Shown here in pieces: positions 23,083-31,670 of a stretch of DNA of 64,000 nt; the first letter of the stretch is position 1; every line of letters begins with the position of its first letter. Where the stretch lies: positions 24,972-88,971 of the forward strand of contig CAINLR010000113.1 in the NCBI GenBank assembly GCA_903850425.1, read 5' to 3'. The stretch is from an uncultured Verrucomicrobia subdivision 3 bacterium (GTDB lineage Bacteria; Verrucomicrobiota; Verrucomicrobiia; Limisphaerales; UBA11358). A program made the translations under genes and the position numbers. The notes below the pieces were generated by a model. That model did no database searches. It was not told where the DNA came from and saw only the letters and a program-made list of their open reading frames with translations.

Positions 23083-23417
23083 ATGGCCGATGCAGAAACT
23101 CAGTCAAACTCTGCTGTTTTGTGGCAGAAAACCAACTACGCGAACCTGGTTCGCTACTAATCGTCGGGCGTTTATTTTGCCCGAATCAGGGTCAGAGGCA
23201 AGCTCATTCGCAAGAGTCTCAAGCCGACGCGTTGACAGTTGCCAAGTTGAGGCTGGGAGATTTGGAGAAATCGGAACGGCAAAAAGCGGAATCCCACGAC
23301 AATATCGCGCGCGGCAAATTATCCTTCGGCGAAGCCGTGACGATCTATCGCCAACGGGTTTCAGGTGATGTGAGCATGAAGCCCCGCACCAAAAAGTATT
23401 ATGAGGAACGGTTGTCC
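23083..23417 (+). pseudogene. Decayed integrase N-terminal fragment
   Basis: Translation from the ATG at 23083 gives MADAETQSNSAVLWQK, then a TAA at 23158-23160 inside an otherwise conserved stretch. Reading continues as SSGVYFARIRVRGKLIRKSL, and a frameshift near 23228 leads to DALTVAKLRLGDLEKSERQ. These are the N-terminal arm and core-binding parts of Verrucomicrobia-type site-specific integrases. The homology stops near 23417 (KKYYEERL). The catalytic domain is missing. It is a relic of a second integrase on the other side of the tRNA-Arg hotspot. Confidence 0.75.
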
Positions 23418-23918
23418 CATTTGCCGCCGGCCAAATCGCAAGCGGCGCGCGGCATGTGAATGCTCGCCTGCGACTGGTGCGCCTGAAAACCCAACTGCTT
23501 CAAGCATTCCAAAAGCGCATCATAGCGGATGGGCGGCACGCCGCTCCCGCCCTTGATGCCTTGCCCGCGCCGCCCCTGCCGACACCGCCTGTCCTGCCAG
23601 CCGCAGCGGCCAGTCAACCGCTCGCGCCGCAGGCCCAAACCGACCTGCCGCCGTGGCACTGGAATTGATTCGCGGGGGGATTGCTGATAAACGTCGGGCA
23701 CCCACCCGCAGCAACCCGTAGTAAGGTTTTTGTGGCGTTTTATTCTTCTCTCTCACTTCCTGTGGCCGTGCAACGCCACCGCAAACCGAAACGGACAAAT
23801 CCAACACAAACCCAGTTGCTGCGCCAAGGCAGGCGTCCAAGTGTGCCCCGCATGCTTTGTCGGCCGCAGGTATGCGTTCACAATGAGTGGCTCGGAATAT
23901 TCCGCGTTAAGTTGAGCT
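23418..23918. other. Noncoding or degraded stretch
   Basis: This 500-base region holds short open frames on both strands, the longest plausible being 23456-23668 on the plus strand (MNARLRLVRLKTQLLQAFQK, then a Pro/Ala-rich tail). None shows a known domain, ribosome site or neighbour coupling. It probably contains remnants from the decayed element to its left. Confidence 0.35.
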
Positions 23919-24782
23919 TTATTCCTGCTGCTGTTGCCTGCGGCGAAAACCGGCGGGCGCTTCATCGGTCATCCGTTTGAAGACCCGGCTGAAATAGGCG
24001 CGATTGGGAAACCCTGTCAATTCTGCGACGGCGTCAATGGTTTCATCGGTGTGTAGCAGCAACCGGGCGGCTTCGCGGACGCGCATCTGGGTGACATACG
24101 TTGCCGGCGTGGAGCCGAAATGACGCCTGAAGTTGCGGTTGAAGCTGGCGATGCTCCATCCCGCTCGCCGGGCCAGTGCCGGCGCGGTGAGTTTCGACTT
24201 CAGGTTGGCTTCGACGTGCTGCCGAACGCGATCGAGATTTTCCGGCACTGGCGGCTGCCAGCGTAGTTCAGGTCGCGACAGCACCACTTGCAACAGCGCC
24301 AGACTGTTCCGGTAGATGGCATCCGTCGGTTCCCAATTTTGATCGGCCAGGACCAATTCCCGCAAATCTCGGATAAGACACAACTCGGTGTCGCGCGGCG
24401 ACAACAAGATAGGGATGCTTTGGTTATGCGACGGTTTGCGGGTGAGGCTGAAGGACAACCAAAAGGTCGGCACAGGCTTGCTGCCCAGGCAATGGAACAA
24501 ACTGTGCGGCGGGATGATTACGAGCTGAGCGGGGGTTAATTCGACCATCCTTTCGCCAAAAAGCATACAGTGTCCCCGTGCGCCATTGTAATAAAACCGC
24601 CAGAACGGACTGAAGACCGCCGGGAAATTCCATCGGTTGTTGGCGGGTAGATACCCGGCTTCATGCAGCGTGATGCCCGTGCGGCCCGGCTTGACGCCCA
24701 GCGGATCATACTCGATGCCCACGCCCGAGAACGGACGGTCATAAGCCCCGAGGTTGACCCGGCTTGGGATCGAATCAGACAC
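23919..24782 (-). CDS. AraC-family regulator of the 24.8-kb operon
   Basis: The C-terminal part has two HTH units: SKLTAPALARRAGWSIASF with RNFRRHFGSTPATYV, and DETIDAVAELTGFPNRAYF with SRVFKRM. The N-terminal sensing domain has a cupin-like beta pattern (LTPAQLVIIPPHSLFHCLG). A GTG at 24782 is proposed as start (VSDSIPSRVNLG), since longer in-frame starts would run into the divergent URO-D gene; the exact start is uncertain. Divergence with a 61-base gap suggests it controls the URO-D/RhaT/RhaM operon, with a sugar as likely ligand. Confidence 0.75.
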   Translation of the reverse strand: MSDSIPSRVNLGAYDRPFSGVGIEYDPLGVKPGRTGITLHEAGYLPANNRWNFPAVFSPFWRFYYNGARGHCMLFGERMVELTPAQLVIIPPHSLFHCLGSKPVPTFWLSFSLTRKPSHNQSIPILLSPRDTELCLIRDLRELVLADQNWEPTDAIYRNSLALLQVVLSRPELRWQPPVPENLDRVRQHVEANLKSKLTAPALARRAGWSIASFNRNFRRHFGSTPATYVTQMRVREAARLLLHTDETIDAVAELTGFPNRAYFSRVFKRMTDEAPAGFRRRQQQQE

Positions 24783-24843
24783 AAATAAGATTCTGCCGGA
24801 TATAGACAAAAGCTGCAAGAAAGGAGTAGAAGAAGCTGACACC

Positions 24844-26049
24844 ATGAGCATGTTCAACACTTTTGGCCACGCCTCCGACAATGCCGGACGGAAGGAAAAC
24901 ACTCTGCGCAAGCTCGATCGTCTGCACAAGGCGCTGCGACACGAGGAGCCGGATCATGTGCCGATCAGCGATTTTTTCTGGGGCGGCTTCACGCGGCGCT
25001 GGCGGCAGGAACTTGGCCTGCCCGACGACGCGAATCCATACTATTATTACGACCTCGACTGGATTGTCACCGTGCCGAACATGGACCCGTGGATTCGCCC
25101 GTTCGAGACGCTCAAGGAAGACGCCGAAGAAGTCGTGGTGAAAACCGGCTTCGGGGCGATCATGCATAAAATCCACAGCCTGCCGATGCCAGAGATGCGG
25201 GCCTGGGAAATTGATTCATTTGAAAAACTGGAGCGTTGCACGTTTGATGATCCGCGCGACCGGCGGCGATTTTTTGAAGGCGGCGACAATCAGGTCGCCG
25301 GTGTCGGCGACGGTTTCGAGCGCAACTCGCCACCGTGGATTGACACCGTGAAATCGCTGCGCCCGGATTTTCCCGTGTTTGGCAGCATGATTGAGGTGAG
25401 CGAATGTCTCACGCGGCTGATTGGCCAGCAAAACGCGATGCTGTGGATGGGCGAGGAACCGGAGCGCATGGGCGCGGTCATCAACCGCCTCGGCGCGCAC
25501 TATCTCGAATGTGCCAAGGCGGAGATTGACGCGGGCAAAGGCCTGCTCGACGGCTTCGTGATCTGGGGCGATGTCGCTTATAAAAAGGGAATGTTTTTCT
25601 CGCCGAACTACTGGCGCGAGTATTTCAAACCTTGGGTGGCGCAGATGGCCGAATACGCCCACGCGAACGGATTGCCGGTGATCTACCACGGCTGCGGCAA
25701 CGTGAAGACGATTCTGCCCGATTACATCGAGATGAAAATTGACGCCTACAATCCGCTCGAAGTAAAAGCCGGGATGGACTGCGTGGAATTGCGCCGGCAA
25801 TACGGTCACAAAATCGGCATCTGTGGCAACAGTGACATGCAAATCTGGGAAACGGGCGACCGTGACGCCATCCGCCGCGAAGTCCTGCGCAAGCTGAACG
25901 CCGCGCGCGGCGGCGGCTACATTTTCCAATCCGACCATTCCGTGAGCAGCGCCGTGTCGGGACAAACTTATGATTACATCGTGAAACTGGTGCGCGAGTT
26001 CGGGACTTATCCGATTCGTCTGCCGGCGGAATTTGAGGAAAAAATCTGA
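24844..26049 (+). CDS. URO-D-family protein (corrinoid methyltransferase type)
   Basis: The 401-residue protein belongs to the uroporphyrinogen-decarboxylase-fold superfamily. It has EEPDHVPISDFFWGG near the N-terminus, a central DGFVIWGDVAYKKGMFFSP and the C-terminal IYHGCGNVKTILP plus GICGNSDMQIWETG. The HGCG segment with its Cys corresponds to the zinc site of methyltransferase members (MtaA/MtbA group), not to true HemE. Gene context with RhaT and RhaM points to carbohydrate metabolism. The ATG at 24844 lies 17 bases after AAGGAG; an in-frame ATG at 24850 is the alternative. Confidence 0.7.
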   Translation: MSMFNTFGHASDNAGRKENTLRKLDRLHKALRHEEPDHVPISDFFWGGFTRRWRQELGLPDDANPYYYYDLDWIVTVPNMDPWIRPFETLKEDAEEVVVKTGFGAIMHKIHSLPMPEMRAWEIDSFEKLERCTFDDPRDRRRFFEGGDNQVAGVGDGFERNSPPWIDTVKSLRPDFPVFGSMIEVSECLTRLIGQQNAMLWMGEEPERMGAVINRLGAHYLECAKAEIDAGKGLLDGFVIWGDVAYKKGMFFSPNYWREYFKPWVAQMAEYAHANGLPVIYHGCGNVKTILPDYIEMKIDAYNPLEVKAGMDCVELRRQYGHKIGICGNSDMQIWETGDRDAIRREVLRKLNAARGGGYIFQSDHSVSSAVSGQTYDYIVKLVREFGTYPIRLPAEFEEKI

Positions 26050-26051
26050 AC

Positions 26052-27173
26052 ATGCCACCGCTTGCCGCCAGCATTTTCTTTCACGCCATCGGTGCCACCG
26101 CCGCCGCGTGCTGTTATGTGCCGCAGAAAAAGGTCCAGGGCTGGTCGTGGCAATCCTACTGGCTGACGCAGGCGGCGTTCTGCTGGCTGCTGCTGCCGAT
26201 CATCGGCGCGTTTCTCACCGTGCCGGATTTCTGGCAGGTAGTGCAGACCGCGCCGCGCAGTGCGATGCTGAACAGTTTTTTGCTGGGCGCGGCTTACGGC
26301 ATCGGCGGCACGGCATTCGGCGTGGCGATTCGTTATGTTGGATTTTCCATCACTTACGCGGCGGCCATCGGAGTTTCCACAGTGATGGGCACGGCTTACG
26401 CCATCGCGAAAGGCGGCACGTCGCTCGCGGATGCCGGCGCGAACATCCACGCATTTCTCGCCAAGACGGGTGCGCAGTGGGTGGTCATCGGCATTGCGAT
26501 CGGCGTGGTGGGCGTGGTTTTCTGCGGCGTGGCCGGACGCTGGAAAGAGCGCGATCAGGTTCCCGCCGGCAACGCTGCGCCCAGCGGGAACAACTTGTTC
26601 ATCGGCCTCGCGCTGTGTCTGCTCGCCGGAGTTTTGTCGGCGGTTTATGGCATTTCTCTCACCGAAGGTGCGCCCATTGCCAAGGTCGCCGAAGAACACG
26701 CCGCCGGACACACGGTTCTCGGCGTAGACGCCGCGACGTTTTGCAGCAACGCGATTTATCCGTTCTCGAATTCCGGCGCGTTCCTGACCACGGCGCTTTA
26801 CTGCCTGTTCCTCCATCGCAAGCACAAGACGCTCGGCGAAATCGTCGCGCTGCCCGAGGGCGAGGAGAAGGCCAGCCTGCCCGTCAACTGGGCGATGGCC
26901 ATCCTCACCGGCTGCCTGTGGTATGGGCAGTTTTTCTTCTACGGCTTCGGCCATTTTTACATCATGAAAGTCGCCGGCTTCGAGCAGACCTGCTGGGCAA
27001 TTCACATGATCCTGCTGATCCTGCTGGGCACGCTCATCGGCGTGGTGTTCAAGGAATGGAAAGCCTGTCGGCCGCGCACCTACGCCTTGCTGTCGTTCTC
27101 CATCGGCCTGCTCATCTGCGGCAAACTGCTGCTCGACTACGGCAATTATCTCGGCACCCAGGCTCACCATTGA
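26052..27173 (+). CDS. rhaT: L-rhamnose/proton symporter
   Basis: The 373-residue protein has ten membrane segments and strong RhaT features: the N-terminal CCYVPQKKVQGWSWQSYW, GAAYGIGGTAFGVAIRY, and TNG-like NAIYPFSNSGAFLT. It belongs to the drug/metabolite transporter superfamily. It follows the URO-D gene by 2 bases and precedes the mutarotase by 5 bases, forming a tight operon. It probably imports L-rhamnose or a related 6-deoxyhexose. Confidence 0.9.
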   Translation: MPPLAASIFFHAIGATAAACCYVPQKKVQGWSWQSYWLTQAAFCWLLLPIIGAFLTVPDFWQVVQTAPRSAMLNSFLLGAAYGIGGTAFGVAIRYVGFSITYAAAIGVSTVMGTAYAIAKGGTSLADAGANIHAFLAKTGAQWVVIGIAIGVVGVVFCGVAGRWKERDQVPAGNAAPSGNNLFIGLALCLLAGVLSAVYGISLTEGAPIAKVAEEHAAGHTVLGVDAATFCSNAIYPFSNSGAFLTTALYCLFLHRKHKTLGEIVALPEGEEKASLPVNWAMAILTGCLWYGQFFFYGFGHFYIMKVAGFEQTCWAIHMILLILLGTLIGVVFKEWKACRPRTYALLSFSIGLLICGKLLLDYGNYLGTQAHH

Positions 27174-27178
27174 ACATT

Positions 27179-27517
27179 ATGAAACGCTACGGCTCCCTCA
27201 TCGGTGTTCGCGACGAAAAACTCGCGGAATACAAAAAACTCCACGCCGCCGTCTGGCCCGACGTGTTGAAAATGATCAAAACGTGCAACATTAAGAACTA
27301 CTCGATTTACCTGCGCAAACTGTCAGACGGACGGCATTACCTGTTCAGCTATTTTGAATACACCGGCAGCGACTTTGCCGCCGACATGGCGAAGATGGCC
27401 GCCGATCCGACCACGCAGAAGTGGTGGTCCGAGTGCATGCCCTGCCAGCAACCGCTGGACGACCGCGCGCCCGGCGAATGGTGGGCCAACATGGAAGAAG
27501 TCTTTCATCAAGATTAA
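27179..27517 (+). CDS. rhaM: L-rhamnose mutarotase
   Basis: The 112-residue cytoplasmic protein has the RhaM pattern: HAAVWPDVLKMIKTCNIKNYSIYLR, YFEYTGSDFAADMAKMAAD, and W-rich PTTQKWWSECMPCQQPL. The conserved His and Trp-Trp line the sugar pocket. It interconverts alpha- and beta-anomers of L-rhamnose after uptake. It follows rhaT directly. A second, lipoprotein version is at 39414. Confidence 0.9.
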   Translation: MKRYGSLIGVRDEKLAEYKKLHAAVWPDVLKMIKTCNIKNYSIYLRKLSDGRHYLFSYFEYTGSDFAADMAKMAADPTTQKWWSECMPCQQPLDDRAPGEWWANMEEVFHQD

Positions 27518-27580
27518 ACCAACAGACGATTGATGAATGGCGGAAGTTGATTCGACTCTGAAACAAATCTCAAACAGCCA

Positions 27581-28402
27581 ATGAAAATTCTTTTTTTCCG
27601 TTCCGTCTGGGGCTTGGAAGATCTGCCAACGCTCGCGGACAAATTCAAAAAAATCAAAGCCGGCCGCTTTGACGGCGTGGAATTTGATGTGCCGCTCGAC
27701 GTTCCCGCCTGCAAACGCGCGCGGCAAGTGCTCGACGATCTCGGCCTGGCCGTCATCGCGCAGCAATGGCGGACGACTGGACAAACGGTTGCCGAGCACA
27801 TCGCCGACTTCGACCCGCAATACGAACGCGCATTGTTGCTGAAGCCGCTGTATCTCAATTCGCATACCGGTCGCGATCATTTTTCAATCGAAGAAAATCT
27901 TGAGATTTTTGACCACACCAGCGCACTGGCCCAAAGGCACGGACTTGAAGTTTATCACGAGACCCATCGCGGACGCGCCTTGTTCAGCGCGCCGGCCTCG
28001 GCGCAATTTCTCGCCGCGCGACCGCAGCTCAAGCTGGTCGCCGATTTTTCACATTGGTGCTGCGTTCACGAATCGCTGCTGGCGGACCAAACCGAACGGG
28101 TCGAGCGCGCGATAAAAAATTCATTCGCCATTCACGCCCGCGTCGGCCACGCGGAAGGCCCGCAGGTTCCGGACCCGCGCGATCCGCTGTGGCAGCCGAA
28201 TCTGGAAGCGCATTTGTCTTGGTGGAAAAAAATCATCGAGCAACGCCGCGCCGAAGGCTGTCCGCTGCTCCCCATCACGCCTGAGTTTGGCCCGGCGCCA
28301 TACATGACCTGGCTGCCGCACACGCAATCGCCCATCGCGGATCTTTGGGAAATCAATGTGTTCATGCGCGAGTGGCTCAAGGAGCGGATACAGATTTCTT
28401 AA
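27581..28402 (+). CDS. Sugar isomerase/epimerase-like TIM-barrel protein
   Basis: This 273-residue protein of the AP-endonuclease-2/xylose-isomerase-like group has the barrel motifs FDGVEFDVPLD, GLEVYHETHRGRALFS with the metal-binding Glu/His, LVADFSHWCC with Asp/His, and IHARVGHAEGPQ. The C-terminus has ITPEFGPAPYMTW. Such enzymes act on hexoses or their acids. It follows the mutarotase in the same orientation. The substrate is not identifiable. Confidence 0.75.
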   Translation: MKILFFRSVWGLEDLPTLADKFKKIKAGRFDGVEFDVPLDVPACKRARQVLDDLGLAVIAQQWRTTGQTVAEHIADFDPQYERALLLKPLYLNSHTGRDHFSIEENLEIFDHTSALAQRHGLEVYHETHRGRALFSAPASAQFLAARPQLKLVADFSHWCCVHESLLADQTERVERAIKNSFAIHARVGHAEGPQVPDPRDPLWQPNLEAHLSWWKKIIEQRRAEGCPLLPITPEFGPAPYMTWLPHTQSPIADLWEINVFMREWLKERIQIS

Positions 28403-28425
28403 CTAGCAAAGCCAACTGAGCAACC

Positions 28426-29436
28426 ATGCAAAAAATAGTCCAACATTTTATTCCGGGCGCGCCACATCCCGACCCTGGCGTGCGCAATGCCAAAGGCGAA
28501 TGGCGGCCCGATTATCCGTGCCGCTACGCGCCGGTGTTCGTCTGGCCGCCGCGCCCGCTGGCGTTTTTGAAATGGCTCATCACCTGGCCCGGCTTCATGT
28601 GGCCGCGCAATCTGGCTTTGCTCGCTATCTCGGTGGTGTCGTGGCTCTGGTTCCAGCCGGAGCTTTCACGCTGCGCGCAGTTTCAGTGGGATTGGATCGC
28701 CCAGCTTTTCCTCCGCAACCAGGTTTTGATCTGGCTGGTGTATGGCAGTTACCACCTTTATTTCTACATCCTCAAAGGCGAAGGCACGAAGGGCAAATAC
28801 GATCCGCGCTGGCCAGCGCGCAACAGCAAGGTCTTCCTGTTTCGCGACCAGGTGTATGACAATATTTTTTGGACCTGCGTGGTCGGCTGCGCCTTCATGA
28901 CCGTCTACGAGGTCGTGACCATGTGGCTGTATGCGAATCACCGACTGCCTTATGTCAGTTGGAGCCGACATCCGGTGTGGTTTGTGGTTTGGATGTTCCT
29001 CATTCCGTTCTGGCGCGAGTTTCATTTCTACTGGATTCACCGGCTGATTCACTGGAAGCCGCTTTACCAGCGCGTGCATTATCTGCACCACAAAAACATC
29101 AATCCGATTTCCTGGTCGGGCATGGCGATGCATCCGGTCGAGACGCTGCTTTACTTCAGCGTCGTGCTGATCCACTGGATCGTGCCGTCGCATCCGTTCC
29201 ATTTCCTGTTCAACCTGCAGCACACCGGCCTTTCGCCCGCGTGCGGCCATCACGGTTTTGAGGGGCCGATCATTGAGGAAAAATGGCCGACTGGCTCGTA
29301 TTTCCATTACCTGCATCACCGCTATTTCGAGTGCAACTACGGCGAGGCTGGCATCCCGCTGGACAAATGGTTCGGCACGTTCCGCGACGGACTACCGGAG
29401 GGCGCTGGTGCCAAGCTTCAAGAGGAACACAAATAA
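28426..29436 (+). CDS. Sterol desaturase/fatty-acid hydroxylase-family membrane protein
   Basis: The 336-residue protein has about four membrane helices and the histidine clusters of the family: HRLIHWK, HYLHHKNINP, GHHGFEG and YLHHRYFECNYG. These bind a di-iron centre used for hydroxylation or desaturation of lipids or lipid-like alcohols. It is the last intact gene of this row; 54 bases later a corrinoid-gene fragment starts. The substrate is not apparent and its link with sugar genes is unclear. Confidence 0.8.
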   Translation: MQKIVQHFIPGAPHPDPGVRNAKGEWRPDYPCRYAPVFVWPPRPLAFLKWLITWPGFMWPRNLALLAISVVSWLWFQPELSRCAQFQWDWIAQLFLRNQVLIWLVYGSYHLYFYILKGEGTKGKYDPRWPARNSKVFLFRDQVYDNIFWTCVVGCAFMTVYEVVTMWLYANHRLPYVSWSRHPVWFVVWMFLIPFWREFHFYWIHRLIHWKPLYQRVHYLHHKNINPISWSGMAMHPVETLLYFSVVLIHWIVPSHPFHFLFNLQHTGLSPACGHHGFEGPIIEEKWPTGSYFHYLHHRYFECNYGEAGIPLDKWFGTFRDGLPEGAGAKLQEEHK

Positions 29437-29490
29437 TTTTCGCACAGCTAACATTTCCAAACCACAAACATAAAACAACAAATCAAAAAC

Positions 29491-29784
29491 ATGCCAGACC
29501 TGAACCAGCTCCACGATGCCGTCCTCAACGGGGACGCCAAAACCGCCAAAGCCGTCACCGAGCAGGCGCTCGCCGCCGGCCACGAGCCGCTCAAACTGGT
29601 GCAGGATTACATGATGCCCGCGATGTCCGAAGTGGGGCGCCGCTTCGAGTGCAACGAATGCTTCGTGCCCGAGCTGCTGCTCGCCGCCCGCGCGATGAAA
29701 GGATCGCTGGAATTGCTGCGCCCGCTGCTGGCGGCCAAGGGCACGAGCCGGTGGGTAGCGTCGCGCTCGGCACCGTGAAAGGGG
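29491..29784 (+). pseudogene. Fragment of the corrinoid-protein gene
   Basis: This is a copy of the first ~294 bases of the corrinoid gene at 42927, about 94% identical by hand count. It contains the N-terminal helical domain (DLNQLHDAVLNGDAKTAKAV) up to LLAAKG. A one-base deletion near 29750 (GGCACGAG against GGCAACGAG) shifts the frame, giving GTSRWVASRSAP and a stop. Homology ends at GTGAAAGGGGAT, just before the codons for the DxHxxG cobalamin-binding motif. It cannot bind B12. Confidence 0.85.
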
Positions 29785-30580
29785 ATCCCCGCAAGGTTCG
29801 CAGGCGTATGCCGGGCACAAGGAAATTCCGGCGGCGACGAACGCGTGTCAAATCAGCCAGCGGTATGCACTCGAACGTTTCTGCGAGGCGGCTGCCGGAC
29901 GGGGAGCCGTCCCGCCGCCTGATAACGGCTCGATTTTCACGATGGATATGCCGGCTGGCCGTGGCTTACATCAACGGCGCGTAAGGCGAAGGCGACGCGC
30001 GTTTCACCAAGGATAAAGTCATCACCACGCCGATACATTTCGTCGCCGACCGCGAATCGTGGGCGGGCGCGAATGGCGAGGGGTTTGAAGCGTCCGAGCG
30101 GACGTTGCGCGAGATTCACCTGCAACCGTTTGAGGCCGCAGTAAAAATCGCGCACACGGGTTCGATCATGCCGGCGCATCACGCGCTCAACGGCGTTCCG
30201 TGCCACGCGAACAGTTGGTTGCTCGACACGGTGCTCCGCAAAGAATGGGGCTTCGACGGCTTTGTCACGTCCGACATGGGCGACATTTCCAAACTCGGCA
30301 CGGGCGGAGGCTACGGCGGTTATCGTTTCGTCCGCGACGATTTCGAGTCGGCCGTCGCCAGCAGGCTTGGACGGTTTTATTTTACGGCAAGCTGGGCGAT
30401 AAATCCGGGCACTACGAGCGGGAAATTATTCTTGCCGCGATTTCCCGCTTTGACCAGCTTTGGGGAGAATGGCGGCTGTTGGCCAAAGACCATTCGGTTT
30501 GTGCAACGATCTATCTGGATGTGCGTTTCGACCATCTGCCCGGGTTGGGTGCGGCTATCAATCGTTATCGGAAGCTTTGA
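29785..30580 (+). pseudogene. Mosaic of glycosidase-like gene fragments
   Basis: Three pieces follow one another in different frames. At about 29818-29945 a frame reads YALERFCEAAAGRGAVP then NGSIFTMDMP, weakly like a DUF5703-type hydrolase. At 29958-30362 a GH3 beta-glucosidase piece reads AYINGA, a TAA at 29982, GEGDARFTKDKVITTP, MPAHHALNGVPCHAN and WGFDGFVTSDMGDI, which holds the GH3 nucleophile Asp. At about 30365-30580 a tail of unknown type reads YGKLGDKSGHYEREI and AINRYRKL. None has a start or full domain. Confidence 0.65.
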
Positions 30581-31601
30581 CCAGGTTACCCTCGCGGGAT
30601 CTATTTTGGAACTCGGTGGGCGCAAGCCGGTGCCGCTTGCGGAATGCCGTGGCGAAGTATTGGCTTGAATTGAAGCCGGACTCAAATGCGATTTCCGTGA
30701 CGGCGCGCTGCGGAGAGCGCCGCAGCGCGCTGGCGGCTTGGTCGAGACGGCATTGGTTCAGGTATTCCATCGGGCTGGCATTGACGATTTCACGACAGCA
30801 TTTGGAAAATGCCGTGATGCCCAATCCGCAGTGGGCGGCCATTTGATCCAGCGTCCACGGTTTGCCCAGGTTGATGCGGCCGGTTCTGAGTTCGCGCAGA
30901 AATAGCTCCACGGTGCGCTGATGGGAGGTGAACCGCTTGTCCTCGCTCTGTTGTTGAACGCCCAATGCATCCAAAACGCCAATCAGAAGCTGGTTCAAGT
31001 TCGTCGTTAGGCGGGAGACCGAATGCGGTTGACCCCATGCCGCGACGCCACGCGCCAGTTCTTGAAAAGAATGGATGATGGGGGGCGTGGCTTTCCAGAC
31101 GGGATTTTCGTTGCGCCGCAGCTTGCGGGTCAGTTCGCGCAGATCGTCCGGTGTCAGCACCACCCATTTCGGCCAACGCCAGTCCTGATGCGGTCGCCGC
31201 ACCCCGACGTCGAGGATGAGCCAGTGCAGGCGGCCCGGACCAATGTTGGGGGACCCGAGTTTATGCAACTGCCATGGTCTCGTGATGGTGAAATTGCCTG
31301 CGCCCAGCCTGAACTGCTTTCGGTCAACCATAAAATCCATGTTGCCGGTTTCTAGGAACATGATTTCTACGCCTTCGTTGCGATGAGCATTCAGTCCCCA
31401 ATCCTGCATACTGTCGGCGTTCCAATACCCGATGCTGTTTAACCCGGGCATAGTTTTTTTTGGCATCAGGGTGCCTAAATAATACCCTTTGGTCAGCGCG
31501 TGAAATTCTATCTTGCCTGACTGGACGGCACGTTTTTGAGGCTCGCAACTGTCAATTTCATATCGGGCGTTGCGACTGCGATAATTTGGCTTCACGGGCA
31601 T
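30558..31601 (-). CDS. AraC-family regulator of the fucosidase locus
   Basis: The start at 31601 (MPVKPNYRSRN) gives 347 residues. The C-terminal domain has two HTH units: WTLDQMAAHCGLGITAFSK and AVTEIAFESGFNSSQYFAT followed by FRKRHRLAPTEF. The N-terminal part is a cupin-like sensing domain (GVEIMFLETGNMDFMVD, HKLGSPNIGPGRLHWLILD). It is divergent from the first fucosidase gene (69 bases between starts), so it probably activates it when fucose or a fucosylated oligosaccharide is present. Its 3' end overlaps the fragment mosaic. Confidence 0.78.
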   Translation of the reverse strand: MPVKPNYRSRNARYEIDSCEPQKRAVQSGKIEFHALTKGYYLGTLMPKKTMPGLNSIGYWNADSMQDWGLNAHRNEGVEIMFLETGNMDFMVDRKQFRLGAGNFTITRPWQLHKLGSPNIGPGRLHWLILDVGVRRPHQDWRWPKWVVLTPDDLRELTRKLRRNENPVWKATPPIIHSFQELARGVAAWGQPHSVSRLTTNLNQLLIGVLDALGVQQQSEDKRFTSHQRTVELFLRELRTGRINLGKPWTLDQMAAHCGLGITAFSKCCREIVNASPMEYLNQCRLDQAASALRRSPQRAVTEIAFESGFNSSQYFATAFRKRHRLAPTEFQNRSREGNLVKASDND

Positions 31602-31670
31602 GTCATGTTCAATATTCTGCGCAGTAGAAAAATGCAAGCCTGCCCTGTCGAAGTCTGTCAGAATGGACAC

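Noticed and set aside
23456..23668. Small Pro/Ala-rich plus-strand frame
   Set aside because: There is no domain, no ribosome site and it follows immediately on a degraded integrase; treated as remnant sequence.
26033..27178. Long plus-strand frame across rhaT
   Set aside because: It is an out-of-frame shadow of rhaT, rich in Arg and His; only its 3' end from 27179 is the real rhaM gene.
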